A program made the translations under genes and the position numbers. Positions 37,437 to 46,531 of a stretch of DNA of 64,000 nt are shown piece by piece (position 1 is the stretch's first letter; each line of letters starts with the position of its first letter). The notes under the pieces were generated by a model. The model did no database searches. It was not told the DNA's origin and saw only the letters and a list, made by a program, of their open reading frames with translations. Origin of the DNA: Pararhodobacter oceanensis (GTDB lineage: Bacteria > Pseudomonadota > Alphaproteobacteria > Rhodobacterales > Rhodobacteraceae); contig NZ_QDKM01000003.1 of the NCBI RefSeq assembly GCF_003076755.1, positions 124,001-188,000 of the forward strand. Direction: 5' to 3'.

Positions 37437-37458
37437 GGGCTGCGTTTCGGCGCAGCCC
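37437..37458 (+). terminator. stem-loop between the two pilin genes
   Basis: GGGCTGCG (37437-37444) with CGCAGCCC (37451-37458), loop TTTCGG. The rest of the 378-bp gap to the next pilin (37417-37794) shows no gene. Probably shapes pilin mRNA ends or strong early termination. Confidence 0.55.
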
Positions 37459-37794
37459 TGACGTTTAGACTGAGGGATCGCCCGGTATTAGAGCGGCGAA
37501 TCATCCTTGATACGGCCTGCCGGTGCTGGGATTTTGCCCAAGCGTGGCGACAAAAGAGCAGCGGGATTGTCGCGCTGCAATGAACGATCAGAGCCGGGGC
37601 GCAGCAGCGTCAACCGGCCCAAGACAATTCATCAAATAACCGAAGAATGGCCGCGGAATCGCCCGATTTGTCGCGGGTTGAGGCCGTGTTCCTGAGGGAT
37701 TTTGAACCTGTCCAGATCACAGGCGGCTCAAACCCATTCAACCAACGTCTCGGGTCTGGCGATACCAGTAAGGTCAAACCACAGGAGACATGAT

Positions 37795-38010
37795 ATGTCG
37801 ATGACCACTTCTCTCAAGACTTTCGCCCGCGACGACTCCGGTGCTGTCACCGTCGATTGGGTGGTGCTGACCGCCGCGATCGTCGGCCTCGGGCTGGCGG
37901 TTGTGACCTCGGTGCGCACCGGCGTTGGCGCGCTGGGCACCGAGATCTCGACCTCGCTGTCCTCGGCCTCGGTGGCCTCGCTCTCGACGCTGGGCACCGC
38001 CGGCGAATAA
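37795..38010 (+). CDS. flp: Flp-type IVc pilin, copy 2
   Basis: Prepilin of 71 residues. The ATG at 37795 is set by AGGAGA six bases upstream; the in-frame upstream ATG at 37702 has no ribosome site. From SGAVTVDW to VVTSVRTGV it is identical to copy 1; only the leader and the last 20 residues differ (ISTSLSSASVASL). The same Asp5-Trp6 replaces Glu-Tyr. It could provide pilus heterogeneity or dosage. Confidence 0.92.
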   Translation: MSMTTSLKTFARDDSGAVTVDWVVLTAAIVGLGLAVVTSVRTGVGALGTEISTSLSSASVASLSTLGTAGE

Positions 38011-38085
38011 GGCGTAGCAACACATCACAACAGCAAGCCGCACAGGCTTGGACTGACCCACTCCGCGACAAAACGCGCGGGGCTC

Positions 38086-38121
38086 GCAAAAAAGGTCGCG
38101 TAGAATGCGCGGCTTTTTTGC
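38086..38121 (+). terminator. terminator after the second pilin gene
   Basis: GCAAAAAAG (38086-38094) pairs with CTTTTTTGC (38113-38121), with GCG/CGC inside the loop, so a long stem ends in six T. The remaining gap to cpaB (38011-38372) shows only promoter-like sequence. Confidence 0.75.
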
Positions 38122-38372
38122 ATTCTGCCGCAGAAACGGGCAAGGCTTGCACGACGGGCGCCCACAAGGCGCAAACCCCGGGTGGGATTGCGGCATTTGG
38201 CGGGATCTGTCGGGTTTTAGACGAATTTATCGTCAATTTGACTCTTATCGTCCGCATTCCCGCCCGTTTGCGGCCATGTTCTCGCCCCATTCCCTTGCAA
38301 TAAACACTGCAACACAGTGACAAATGGCGGATTTCCCTGCTCGGAACCCGACCAATGTACAGGAGTAGTTTT

Positions 38373-39206
38373 ATGCGTGGCGTTCAAATCGGCATTCTGG
38401 GAATCGGGCTGGCTCTGGCCGGTTTCGGCGTTTACATGGCCAAGGGCTATATCGACCAGACCGACGCGGTGATCGCTGCTGCCCAATCCGCGCGTCAGGC
38501 CGCCGCTCCGGCGATTCCGACGGTCGAGGTGCTGGTGGCCAGCCGCGCGCTGCGTTACGGCGAGCCGATCCGCCCCGATGATATCCGCGCTGTCGCCTGG
38601 CCCGCCGATGCGGTGCCGCCGGGCGCCTTTACCGAGGTCAGCGCGCTGATCCCCGACACCGACCGCCCGCGTGTCGCCCTGCGCGCGATGGAACCCTCCG
38701 AGCCCCTGCTGGCGGTGAAAGTCAGCGCGCCGGGGCAATCGGCAGGAATTGCCGCGATGCTGACCCCGGGCAACCGTGCGTTCACCATCCGCGTCGATGC
38801 CAGCAGCGGGATTTCCGGCACGCTACGCCCCTCGGACACGGTGGATATCTATTGGACCGGCCGCGGCGCCAGTGGCGAGGTGACGCGCCTTTTGTCGGAC
38901 GGGGTGCGGATCATCGCGCTGGACGAGAATGCCGATCAGGACCGCACCTTTAACGGCGTGCCGCGTTCGGTGACCATCGAGGCCGAGCCCGAGATCGTGG
39001 CGACACTGGCGCAGGGTCAATCGACCGGCCGCCTGTCGCTATCGCTGGTCGGGCTGGATGACACCACCGCGATTGGCCAGTTTCAGGTCGATTCGCGCAA
39101 CCTTCTGGGCATTGAAGAGCGTGTCGAACAAGCCTCGGAGCGCTGCACCGTGCGCACCCGTCGCGGCGCCGAAGTGCTGATGATCGAGATCCCCTGCACC
39201 AATTAA
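38373..39206 (+). CDS. cpaB: Flp pilus assembly protein CpaB/RcpC
   Basis: Protein of 277 residues with one N-terminal membrane/signal segment (about 4-25), a SAF-like domain (about 55-115, VEVLVASRALRYGEPIRPDDI), and the CpaB C-terminal domain (AFTIRVDASSGISGTLRPSDTVDIYW). It is thought to act in the periplasm with the secretin CpaC. The ATG at 38373 is favoured over 38355 because AGGAG sits eight bases before it. A terminator-like stem separates it from cpaC. Confidence 0.9.
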   Translation: MRGVQIGILGIGLALAGFGVYMAKGYIDQTDAVIAAAQSARQAAAPAIPTVEVLVASRALRYGEPIRPDDIRAVAWPADAVPPGAFTEVSALIPDTDRPRVALRAMEPSEPLLAVKVSAPGQSAGIAAMLTPGNRAFTIRVDASSGISGTLRPSDTVDIYWTGRGASGEVTRLLSDGVRIIALDENADQDRTFNGVPRSVTIEAEPEIVATLAQGQSTGRLSLSLVGLDDTTAIGQFQVDSRNLLGIEERVEQASERCTVRTRRGAEVLMIEIPCTN

Positions 39207-39292
39207 GGCCTGCGGCATGAAAGGCGCGGCCCTATGGTCTCGCGCCCTCGCCTGCCTGAGCGGACAGCGATCATCTTACCCTTAATCCCTGC

Positions 39293-39322
39293 AAATGCGC
39301 CCCTGCCAGCGGGCGCATTTTT
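39293..39322 (+). terminator. terminator-like stem between cpaB and cpaC
   Basis: AAATGCGCCC (39293-39302) with GGGCGCATTT (39311-39320) plus two more T. Lies in a 354-bp gap (39207-39560) with no ORF I trust; the rest of the gap, AT-richer from 39430, may hold a cpaC promoter. Confidence 0.7.
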
Positions 39323-39560
39323 CGTGGCGCAAGGGGCGATGGATCGCGCCATTCCTGCAACACGCCCGCCCCTATATCTTGGGGCGCCTGCCCGCCGCGA
39401 CCCCGAAACCTCGCTGTAAGCGCCGGAAAAACCGCGAAAACGACTCGAATAACGCGGCGCAAATATTTGATTCTTGCAATAAAAAGCGGTTTCAAGCATT
39501 CTACCCTCGAACCGGCACGACAGATTGCCGGCACCATTGGTGATCAAGAGGCAGGATCAC

Positions 39561-40970
39561 ATGACAGTTAAGAAGTTAATCGCGTCAGGAATGACGCTGG
39601 CCCTACTCGGGTTGGGACAGGCCGTGATCGCGCCAAGCATCGCCGAGGCGCAGGCGCTGCGCATCATGGCGGGCGGCGTGCGCGACACGCTGGCGGTGGC
39701 GATGAACCGCGCCGTGGTGGTGGAAACCGACATGCCCTTTGCAGAGCTGTCGATCGCCAACCCCGGCATTGCAGATATTTCCACGCTCTCGGATCGCTCG
39801 ATCTATGTGCTCGGCAAAGCGCCGGGCCGCACGACATTGACCATCCTTGGCGCCTCGGGCGATCTGATCGCCAATGTCGAAGTGCAGGTGACCCCCGATG
39901 TCGCCGAATTCCGCGAGCGCCTGCGCCAAATCCTGCCCTCCGAGCAGGTCGAAGTGCGCACCGCCAATGACGGGATTGTGCTGTCGGGCACGGTGTCTTC
40001 GGCCGAGCGGCTGGATGCGGCGATGCAACTGGCCGAACGCTATGCGCCGGGTCGGGTGTCGAACCTGATGTCAGTAGGCGGCACCCAGCAGGTGATGCTG
40101 CGGGTGCGGTTTTCCGAAGTGCAGCGCGGCGCCGCGCAACGGCTGACCGCAAGCATGGCGATGGATGGCTCGGGCGTGCCCTCGCTGGGCACCGGCGCAT
40201 ACCGCTCGCCGGCTTTGGTCAGCGGCGCTTTGGGCGGCACACGGGTGCCGACACAGACCGACAATACCGCGGTGCTGGCCGCCGGGGTCAGCATCGGCAG
40301 CGTCCAGTTTCAGGTGATGCTGGAGGCGATGGAATCCAACGGCCTTGCCCGCACGCTTTCGGAGCCGAGCCTGACCGCATTGTCGGGCCAGCCTGCCGAT
40401 TTCCTTGCCGGTGGCGAATTTCCGGTGCCGGTGCTGGGCGAAGGCGGCTCGGTGACCATCGACTACCGCCCCTTTGGTGTGCAGCTCGAGTTCACCCCGC
40501 GGGTGCTGGATGACGATGTGATCAACCTGCAGCTCAACGCCTCGGTCAGCAGCCTCGATTCGACCACCACGGTGACCTCGGGCGGCGTTTCGGTGCCCGG
40601 CTTCCGGCGCCGCCAGACCTCGACCACGGTGGAATTGCGCGACGGCGAGAGTTTCGCCATTGCCGGGCTGTTGCAGGATGATTTTCAGGGCAGCATCTCG
40701 CAGGTGCCATGGCTCGGCGATATCCCGATCCTTGGCGCGCTGTTCCGCTCGACCGATTACCAGCGCGACCAGAGCGAGTTGATGATTTTCGTCACCGCGC
40801 ATCTGGTCTCGCCGACCCGTGGCGAAGCGCTGCTGCTCCCGACCGACCGCATCCGCCTGCCCAATGAAGAGCAGCTCTTTGTGAACGGCCAGCTGACCGG
40901 CGGCACCAGCGGCGCGTCAGAAGTCGCGCGGCAGGAGTTCCGCGGCGGCTATGGCTATGTGATGGATTAA
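39561..40970 (+). CDS. cpaC: outer-membrane secretin CpaC/RcpA
   Basis: Secretin of 469 residues forming the outer-membrane channel of the tad pilus. Signal peptide about 1-35 (cleavage after AEA). N-terminal pilus/BON-like domains (about 40-190: NRAVVVETDMPFAELSIANPGIADI), then the secretin core (about 240-425) ending VPWLGDIPILGALFRSTDYQRDQSELMIFVTAHLV (positions about 400-434). Start at 39561 with GAGG upstream (39548-39551). The OmpA-like gene begins 9 bp after its stop. Confidence 0.94.
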   Translation: MTVKKLIASGMTLALLGLGQAVIAPSIAEAQALRIMAGGVRDTLAVAMNRAVVVETDMPFAELSIANPGIADISTLSDRSIYVLGKAPGRTTLTILGASGDLIANVEVQVTPDVAEFRERLRQILPSEQVEVRTANDGIVLSGTVSSAERLDAAMQLAERYAPGRVSNLMSVGGTQQVMLRVRFSEVQRGAAQRLTASMAMDGSGVPSLGTGAYRSPALVSGALGGTRVPTQTDNTAVLAAGVSIGSVQFQVMLEAMESNGLARTLSEPSLTALSGQPADFLAGGEFPVPVLGEGGSVTIDYRPFGVQLEFTPRVLDDDVINLQLNASVSSLDSTTTVTSGGVSVPGFRRRQTSTTVELRDGESFAIAGLLQDDFQGSISQVPWLGDIPILGALFRSTDYQRDQSELMIFVTAHLVSPTRGEALLLPTDRIRLPNEEQLFVNGQLTGGTSGASEVARQEFRGGYGYVMD

Positions 40971-40979
40971 GGAGCCGAG

Positions 40980-41579
40980 ATGCAGATTTCCCGTCGCGCC
41001 CTGATGTTCGGCCTTGCTGGCGCGCCTTTGGCCGCCTGTAGCCCGCTGCCGGTGGGCACCCATCTGGATGAGGGGCAATTCGGCAACCCCTCGGCGCATA
41101 ACCTGATGGTGCAGACCGGACAATTGCCCTATGTGATTGATCTGGCTGAGAGATTTGAGGCAACCGTACCGACAACGGTGACCTTTGCCTTTGATTCGGT
41201 GGCGCTGGACGCACCGGCGCGGGCGGCCTTGCTGGCGCAGGCGCGGTTCATCCGGCATTTCCCCGAGGTGACGTTTAGGGTGTTCGGCCATACCGATCTG
41301 GTGGGCTCGGCGGCCTATAACCGGCGGTTGGGGCTGCGCCGCGCCCGTGCGGTGGTGAATTTTCTGGTCCGCAATGGTGCCAGCCGCTCACGGCTGGAGG
41401 CGCTGGTCTCCGAGGGTGAGACCCAGCCACGGGTGCGCACCACCGACCGCGAGCGTCTGAACCGGCGCACGGTGACCGAGGTTTCGGGCTTTTGGCAGAG
41501 CCATCCGACGGTGATGAACGGCGAATACGCAGCGATCCTGCACCGCGAATATGTGCAAAGCGCCTCTTACGAAATGTGA
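40980..41579 (+). CDS. OmpA-family lipoprotein of the tad locus
   Basis: Lipoprotein of 199 residues: signal with lipobox GAPLAAC (Cys20) and a C-terminal OmpA/peptidoglycan-binding domain (about 65-165: VTFAFDSVALDAPARAAL, FRVFGHTDLVGSAAYNRRLGLRRARAV). The Asp and Arg of the diaminopimelate-binding site (TDLVG, LGLRRA) are kept. It occupies the place where CpaD/RcpB usually sits, so it may anchor the secretin to peptidoglycan. This is an inference from position. An unusually AT-rich 259-bp gap follows, containing the promoter of the next operon. Confidence 0.87.
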   Translation: MQISRRALMFGLAGAPLAACSPLPVGTHLDEGQFGNPSAHNLMVQTGQLPYVIDLAERFEATVPTTVTFAFDSVALDAPARAALLAQARFIRHFPEVTFRVFGHTDLVGSAAYNRRLGLRRARAVVNFLVRNGASRSRLEALVSEGETQPRVRTTDRERLNRRTVTEVSGFWQSHPTVMNGEYAAILHREYVQSASYEM

Positions 41580-41838
41580 GCGATAGGCCGCGCGTTTAAC
41601 CCCAGAGGATAAACGCCGGCTATTATCTGAAATTTAACGCCCTGCTGTCATCTTGTGACCGCGGGGCGATTTCAGTTTTAACCATAACCGGCCCGATAAT
41701 TACGTTTTTTTAGCCCAATTGTCGCCAAGATTGCACGCAATATTGGTCGCCAGACAGGGCTCCGGATTCGTGAGTGTTGTGATGTCGTCACCCGTGCCAC
41801 ATGGGCCTGCAGAATGCGGTGCCTGGAGGAAATGAACA

Positions 41839-43080
41839 ATGTCGAGCTCGAACGCCAGTCAGAAACTATCGGCCCCGATCCGCGCCTGCACGGTCTCGCG
41901 CGATGTGCAGAATTTTGATCTGCTGATCGAGGATATGGAGATGGAGCTGGGCGAAAGCTGGGGCGATCTGTCATTCCCGAGTGCGTTGAAATATCTCGAT
42001 CAACCGGATGCGCGGTCGCTGGAATTCATCGCGATTGCGATTGATGACGACGACGAGCCGAATATGGCGCTGATCGAAACGGTGATCCAGCGCGCGCATA
42101 TGCTGGGCGTGCGGATCCTGTTGATCGCCGAGGAATTGGGGCCGATTGCGCTGCACCGGTTGCTGCGGCTCGGCGCCAATGATTTTGTGCCCTACCCGCT
42201 GCCCGAAGGGGCGCTGCATGACGCGATTGAGCGGCTGCGCCAGCCCAGTGTGGACGCGCTGATGGTGACGCCGCAAAACCGCAACGCGCAGGCGGCGCCG
42301 CAAGCCCAAGGCACGGTGCATGCGGTGCATCCGCTGGCCGGTGGCGCCGGGGCGACGACCTTCGCGGTTAATCTGGCCTGGGAGATTGCCAATTCCGGCA
42401 AGAATGCCCCCTCGGTCTGCCTGTTGGATCTGGATTTGCAGACCGGCTCGGTCTCGACCTACCTGGATCTGGCGCGGACCGAGAAAGTCTATGAACTGCT
42501 GTCGAATACGGCGGTGATGGACCGTGATTTTTTCATGAATACGCTGCAGATTTTCAACGAGAAGCTGCATGTGCTGACCGCCGCCTCGGATATGCTGCCG
42601 CTGGATCTGATCTCGCCGGATGATATCGAGCGGGTGATCAATATGGCGCGCAGCATTTTCGACGTGGTGATCATCGATATGCCCGGCACGGTGGTGCAAT
42701 GGACCGAAACGGTGATCAACGAATCCGATTCCTATTTCGCGATGATGGAGCTGGATATGCGCTCGGCGCAGAACGCGCTGCGCTTGATCCGTGCGCTCAA
42801 GGCCGAGGATCTGCCGCTGGAAAAGCTGCAATATGTGCTCAACCGCGCACCGAAATTCACCGATCTGTCCGGTAAGGCGCGGGCCAAACGCATGGCCGAA
42901 AGTCTGGATATCGAATTCGAGGTGATGCTGCCCGACGGGTTGGTGCAGGTCACCCATGCCAATGACCACGGGCTGCCTTTGGCGGAAATTGCGCCGAAAA
43001 ATCCGCTGCTTAAGGAAATCCGCAAACTGGCAGCGGGTTTTGCCAGTAGCGCCCGCGACGACAACCGCGCCGCAGCCTGA
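41839..43080 (+). CDS. cpaE: pilus assembly ATPase-like protein CpaE/TadZ
   Basis: Polar localisation factor of 413 residues. N-terminal response-regulator-like receiver domain (about 20-135) without clear phospho-acceptor signature, then a ParA/MinD-type domain (about 155-390). Its Walker A region reads GGAGATTF and lacks the usual lysines, an atypical ATPase as described for TadZ. LLDLDLQTGSVSTYLDL and VVIIDMPG represent the later deviant-ATPase motifs. Ribosome site GGAGGAA. Promoter must lie in 41580-41838. Confidence 0.92.
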   Translation: MSSSNASQKLSAPIRACTVSRDVQNFDLLIEDMEMELGESWGDLSFPSALKYLDQPDARSLEFIAIAIDDDDEPNMALIETVIQRAHMLGVRILLIAEELGPIALHRLLRLGANDFVPYPLPEGALHDAIERLRQPSVDALMVTPQNRNAQAAPQAQGTVHAVHPLAGGAGATTFAVNLAWEIANSGKNAPSVCLLDLDLQTGSVSTYLDLARTEKVYELLSNTAVMDRDFFMNTLQIFNEKLHVLTAASDMLPLDLISPDDIERVINMARSIFDVVIIDMPGTVVQWTETVINESDSYFAMMELDMRSAQNALRLIRALKAEDLPLEKLQYVLNRAPKFTDLSGKARAKRMAESLDIEFEVMLPDGLVQVTHANDHGLPLAEIAPKNPLLKEIRKLAAGFASSARDDNRAAA

Positions 43081-43091
43081 GGAGAGCCGAG

Positions 43092-44567
43092 ATGTTTTCG
43101 CGTTACAGAAAAACCGATCAGGCGCGCACCGCCCCCGCCACCTCGCGCGCGGCGCCGACACCGGGCGTGGCCGAGGTGACCTCGGACGGGCTGCGCCGTG
43201 CCGAGGCGCCGGTGAAGCCGAAACCCAGTTTCCACGCCGCGCCCAGCAAGCCGATCCAGGCCAAGCCGCCGGCCAATGACAAGGACAAGCGCCGCCGCCA
43301 CCGGATCCTTGAGGTGAAATCGGAGCTGCACACCAAGCTGTTGGAAAACCTCAACCTTGCGGCGATTGATGACGCCTCGGAGGCGGAGTTGCGGGCCGAG
43401 ATCAGCGCCATTGCCGCCGAAGCCCTCAGCGAGATCAATTTCGCCCTGACCAGTGAAGAGCGGCTGCAGTTGAACAATGACCTGTTCTTCGAAGTGCGCG
43501 GGTTGGGCCCGCTTGAGCCGCTGCTGAAGGACGATTCGGTCAATGATATTCTGGTCAATGGCCCGAACCGCGTCTTTGTCGAGCGCAACGGCAAACTGGA
43601 ACTAACCGAGGTGACCTTTAAGGACGAGCGCCATCTGCTGCGGATCATCGATAAGATCGTCTCGGCGGTGGGGCGGCGGGTGGACGAATCCAACCCCTCG
43701 GTGGACGCGCGTCTGGCCGATGGCTCGCGGTTCAACGCGATGGTGCCGCCGGTGGCCGTCGATGGGTCGCTGGTCTCGATCCGCAAGTTCAAGAAGGAAA
43801 AGCTCGGGGTCAATGATCTGGTCGATTTCGGCGCGTTTTCCGAGGAAATGGCGATGTATATCGAGGCGGCGGTGGCGACGCGGCTGAATATCATCGTCTC
43901 GGGCGGCACCGGCTCGGGTAAAACCACGACGCTGAACGCGCTGTCGTCCTTTATCGCCCATGACGAGCGGATCCTGACGATTGAAGACACCGCCGAACTG
44001 CAATTGCAGCAGGCCCATGTTGGCCGGATGGAAAGCCGCCCGCCCAACGTTGAGGGCAAGGGCGCGGTGACCCAGCGCGATTGTCTGCGCAACGCCCTGC
44101 GCATGCGGCCCGACCGGATCATCGTCGGCGAGACCCGCGGCGAAGAAGTGATTGATATGCTGCAGGCGATGAACACCGGCCATGACGGCTCGATGACCAC
44201 GATCCACGCCAATTCGGCGCGTGATGCGGTCTCGCGGCTGGAAAATATGGTGGCGATGGCGGGGATTGAAATGCCGTTGAAAGCGGTGCGCTCGCAGGTT
44301 GCCAGCGCGGTCAATCTGATCGTGCAGGTCAGCCGCTTGCAGGATGGCTCACGGCGGATGATGTCGATCACCGAGGTCACCGGCATGGAGGGCGAGATCA
44401 TCACCATGCAAGAGGTGTTCCGCTTTGAGCGCACCGGTCTGGAACCCGACGGCACGATCATCGGCCATTTCACCGGCTGCGGGCTGCGCTCGCATTACGC
44501 CGAGAGATTCCGCCGCTGGGGCTATGATATCCCCAGCAGCATCTACGACCATGTCGAGGATCGGTAA
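43092..44567 (+). CDS. cpaF: secretion/pilus ATPase CpaF/TadA
   Basis: Cytoplasmic motor ATPase of the type II/IV secretion superfamily, 491 residues. N-terminal 75 residues are basic, Pro/Lys-rich and variable. The catalytic part has GPLEPLLKDDSVNDILVNGP, Walker A GGTGSGKTTTLNAL, ASP box, Walker B LRMRPDRIIVGETRGEE and the His box MSTIHANSARDAVSRL-like MTTIHANSARDA. Powers pilin polymerisation at the TadB/TadC platform. Spacing of 11 bp after cpaE; next gene 5 bp away. Confidence 0.96.
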   Translation: MFSRYRKTDQARTAPATSRAAPTPGVAEVTSDGLRRAEAPVKPKPSFHAAPSKPIQAKPPANDKDKRRRHRILEVKSELHTKLLENLNLAAIDDASEAELRAEISAIAAEALSEINFALTSEERLQLNNDLFFEVRGLGPLEPLLKDDSVNDILVNGPNRVFVERNGKLELTEVTFKDERHLLRIIDKIVSAVGRRVDESNPSVDARLADGSRFNAMVPPVAVDGSLVSIRKFKKEKLGVNDLVDFGAFSEEMAMYIEAAVATRLNIIVSGGTGSGKTTTLNALSSFIAHDERILTIEDTAELQLQQAHVGRMESRPPNVEGKGAVTQRDCLRNALRMRPDRIIVGETRGEEVIDMLQAMNTGHDGSMTTIHANSARDAVSRLENMVAMAGIEMPLKAVRSQVASAVNLIVQVSRLQDGSRRMMSITEVTGMEGEIITMQEVFRFERTGLEPDGTIIGHFTGCGLRSHYAERFRRWGYDIPSSIYDHVEDR

Positions 44568-44572
44568 GCATC

Positions 44573-45544
44573 ATGAGTATCTCCCCTACCCTGTTGATAT
44601 ATGCGCTGATTTTCGGCGGTATCCTGCTGCTGGTCGAGGCGCTTTACCTGATGACCTTCGGGCGTTCGGCGCGGCTGGGCAGCCGGATGAACCGGCGGCT
44701 GGAAATGCTGGATGGCAATGCCAAACGCGCCGATGTGATCGAGGCGCTGCGCAAGGAAACCACGCAGCACAGCAAGAGCGCCGGCATCCCGTTTTATTCG
44801 CTGCTGGCCGAGAAGGCCGAGAAGGGCAAGATCGCCTATTCTCCGGTGATGCTGATCGCGATGATGGGGCTGCTGGCGGGGGTGGCCTTTGTGGCGATCT
44901 CGTTTTTTCTGGCCGGTGCGCCGGTGCAGCTAAAGATCGGGGTCAGCGCCTTTATGGGCATCGGCGGGGTCTGGATGTGGGTCAACGGCAAGGCCAAGAA
45001 ACGCCGCGACATGATCGAAGAGCAACTGCCGGATTCGATTGATCTGATGGTGCGCAGCCTGCGCGTCGGGCATCCGTTTGTGCATGCTTTGGCCAATGCC
45101 GCCAAGGAAATCCCCGATCCCCTGGGCTCGGAACTGGGGTTGATCGCTGATGAGGCCGCCTATGGCCGCGATGTCGGCGAGGCGCTGATGGCCTTTGCCG
45201 AGCGGATGGATATGCAGGATCTGCGGTTTCTGGCGGTCTCGGTGACCATTCAGGCGCAATCGGGCGGCAATCTGGCCGAGATTTTGGACGGGCTGTCCAA
45301 GGTCGTGCGGGCGCGGTTCAAACTGTTCCGCAAAGTGCGCGCGATCACCGCCGAGGCGAAATGGTCGGGGATGTTCCTGTCCGGTTTTCCGATCGCGGCG
45401 ATGCTGATGATCTCGATGCTCAAGCCCGATTACTACGATGAAGTGAAAGAAACCGCGCTGTTCATTCCGGTCGCCCTTGTGGTGGTGGCATTCTTGATCG
45501 TGAATGTCCTTTATATGCGCAAAATGGTGAATATTCAGGTGTAA
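44573..45544 (+). CDS. tadB: inner-membrane platform protein TadB
   Basis: Type II secretion system F-domain protein of 323 residues with four to five membrane helices: one at the N-terminus, a pair at about 88-132 and two at the end. The cytoplasmic GspF-like loop (about 140-270) includes LPDSIDLMVRSLRVGHPFVHALANA, ADEAAYGRDVGEALMAF and SVTIQAQSGGNLAEIL, typical of TadB. Forms the heteromeric platform with TadC for the CpaF motor. Confidence 0.94.
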   Translation: MSISPTLLIYALIFGGILLLVEALYLMTFGRSARLGSRMNRRLEMLDGNAKRADVIEALRKETTQHSKSAGIPFYSLLAEKAEKGKIAYSPVMLIAMMGLLAGVAFVAISFFLAGAPVQLKIGVSAFMGIGGVWMWVNGKAKKRRDMIEEQLPDSIDLMVRSLRVGHPFVHALANAAKEIPDPLGSELGLIADEAAYGRDVGEALMAFAERMDMQDLRFLAVSVTIQAQSGGNLAEILDGLSKVVRARFKLFRKVRAITAEAKWSGMFLSGFPIAAMLMISMLKPDYYDEVKETALFIPVALVVVAFLIVNVLYMRKMVNIQV

Positions 45545-45553
45545 GGCGGTCTC

Positions 45554-46531
45554 ATGTTGAATTCTGCTCTCGAACTTCTGCTCTCGCCTTTGGTGCTGAT
45601 CGTTCTGACCGTGGCCATCGGGCTGACGCTGGTGCTGTTCATCGTGACCGGCGCGGATAAGGCGCGCAAAGATCCGATGCTGCGGCTGCGCGAACAGCCC
45701 AAGGACCATAGCGCGCGCAAACAGAACCTGTCGCGGGCCAAGGAAACCGGCGGCTGGGCGAAGAAAACCGAAGCGTTCAAAGCCTTTCTCGAGCCCGCAA
45801 AGGCCGAGGAATACGGCGAGGCGCGCATGCAGATGGTGCAGGCGGGCTATCACGGGCGCAATGCGGTGCGCGATTTCAACGCGGCGAAATTCATCATGGG
45901 GGTCAGCGGCCTGCTGCTGGGGCTGGGCTATAATCTGGCCTTTCCCCCGGCTGCCGACGCCTCGATCATCGCCACGCTGCTGCCGGTGATGGGGCCGACG
46001 CTGGTGGGCTATTACCTGCCGATCTATTGGGTGTCGAAACGCCGCGAGGAACGCCAGAAACAGATCACCGGCGGGTTTCCCGATGCGCTGGATATGCTGT
46101 TGATCTGCACCGAGGCGGGGCAATCGATGGACCAGTCGATCAACCGCGTGGCCAAGGAATTGCAGGCCGGTTATCCGGCGCTGGCCGAGGAATTCGTCAC
46201 CGTCTCGCATCAGACCAAGGCCGGGCGCGACCGGCTGGAGGTGCTCAAGGAGATGGGCGAGCGCTGCGGCAACGCCGATATCCGCTCGTTTGTGACGGTG
46301 CTGATCCAGTCGGCGACTTACGGCACCTCGGTGGCCGATGCGCTGCGGGTCTATGCGGCGGAAATGCGTGACAAGCGCGTGATGCTGGCCGAAGAGAAAG
46401 CGAATGTCTTGCCGACCAAGCTGACCTTGGGCACAATGATGTTCACCGTGCCGCCCTTGCTGATCATCCTGATCGGCCCGTCGGTGCACGGGGTGATCAC
46501 AATGCTTGCAACGGCCGATTTCAGCCTATGA
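45554..46531 (+). CDS. tadC: inner-membrane platform protein TadC
   Basis: Second GspF-domain platform protein, 325 residues, with paired helices at about 8-30, 110-160 and 295-320. The cytoplasmic loop has FPDALDMLLICTEAGQSMDQSINRVAKEL and ALADEF-like PALAEEF, GNADIRSFVTVLIQSATYGTSVADALR, characteristic of TadC. It overlaps the downstream lipoprotein gene by 4 bp. Confidence 0.94.
   Translation: MLNSALELLLSPLVLIVLTVAIGLTLVLFIVTGADKARKDPMLRLREQPKDHSARKQNLSRAKETGGWAKKTEAFKAFLEPAKAEEYGEARMQMVQAGYHGRNAVRDFNAAKFIMGVSGLLLGLGYNLAFPPAADASIIATLLPVMGPTLVGYYLPIYWVSKRREERQKQITGGFPDALDMLLICTEAGQSMDQSINRVAKELQAGYPALAEEFVTVSHQTKAGRDRLEVLKEMGERCGNADIRSFVTVLIQSATYGTSVADALRVYAAEMRDKRVMLAEEKANVLPTKLTLGTMMFTVPPLLIILIGPSVHGVITMLATADFSL

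Noticed and set aside
37702-37794. Extended N-terminus of the second pilin
   Set aside because: The ATG at 37702 has no ribosome site, while 37795 has AGGAGA and gives a leader matching copy 1.
39207-39420. Small ORFs in the cpaB-cpaC gap
   Set aside because: Short, no ribosome site and broken by the stem-loop; composition not coding-like.
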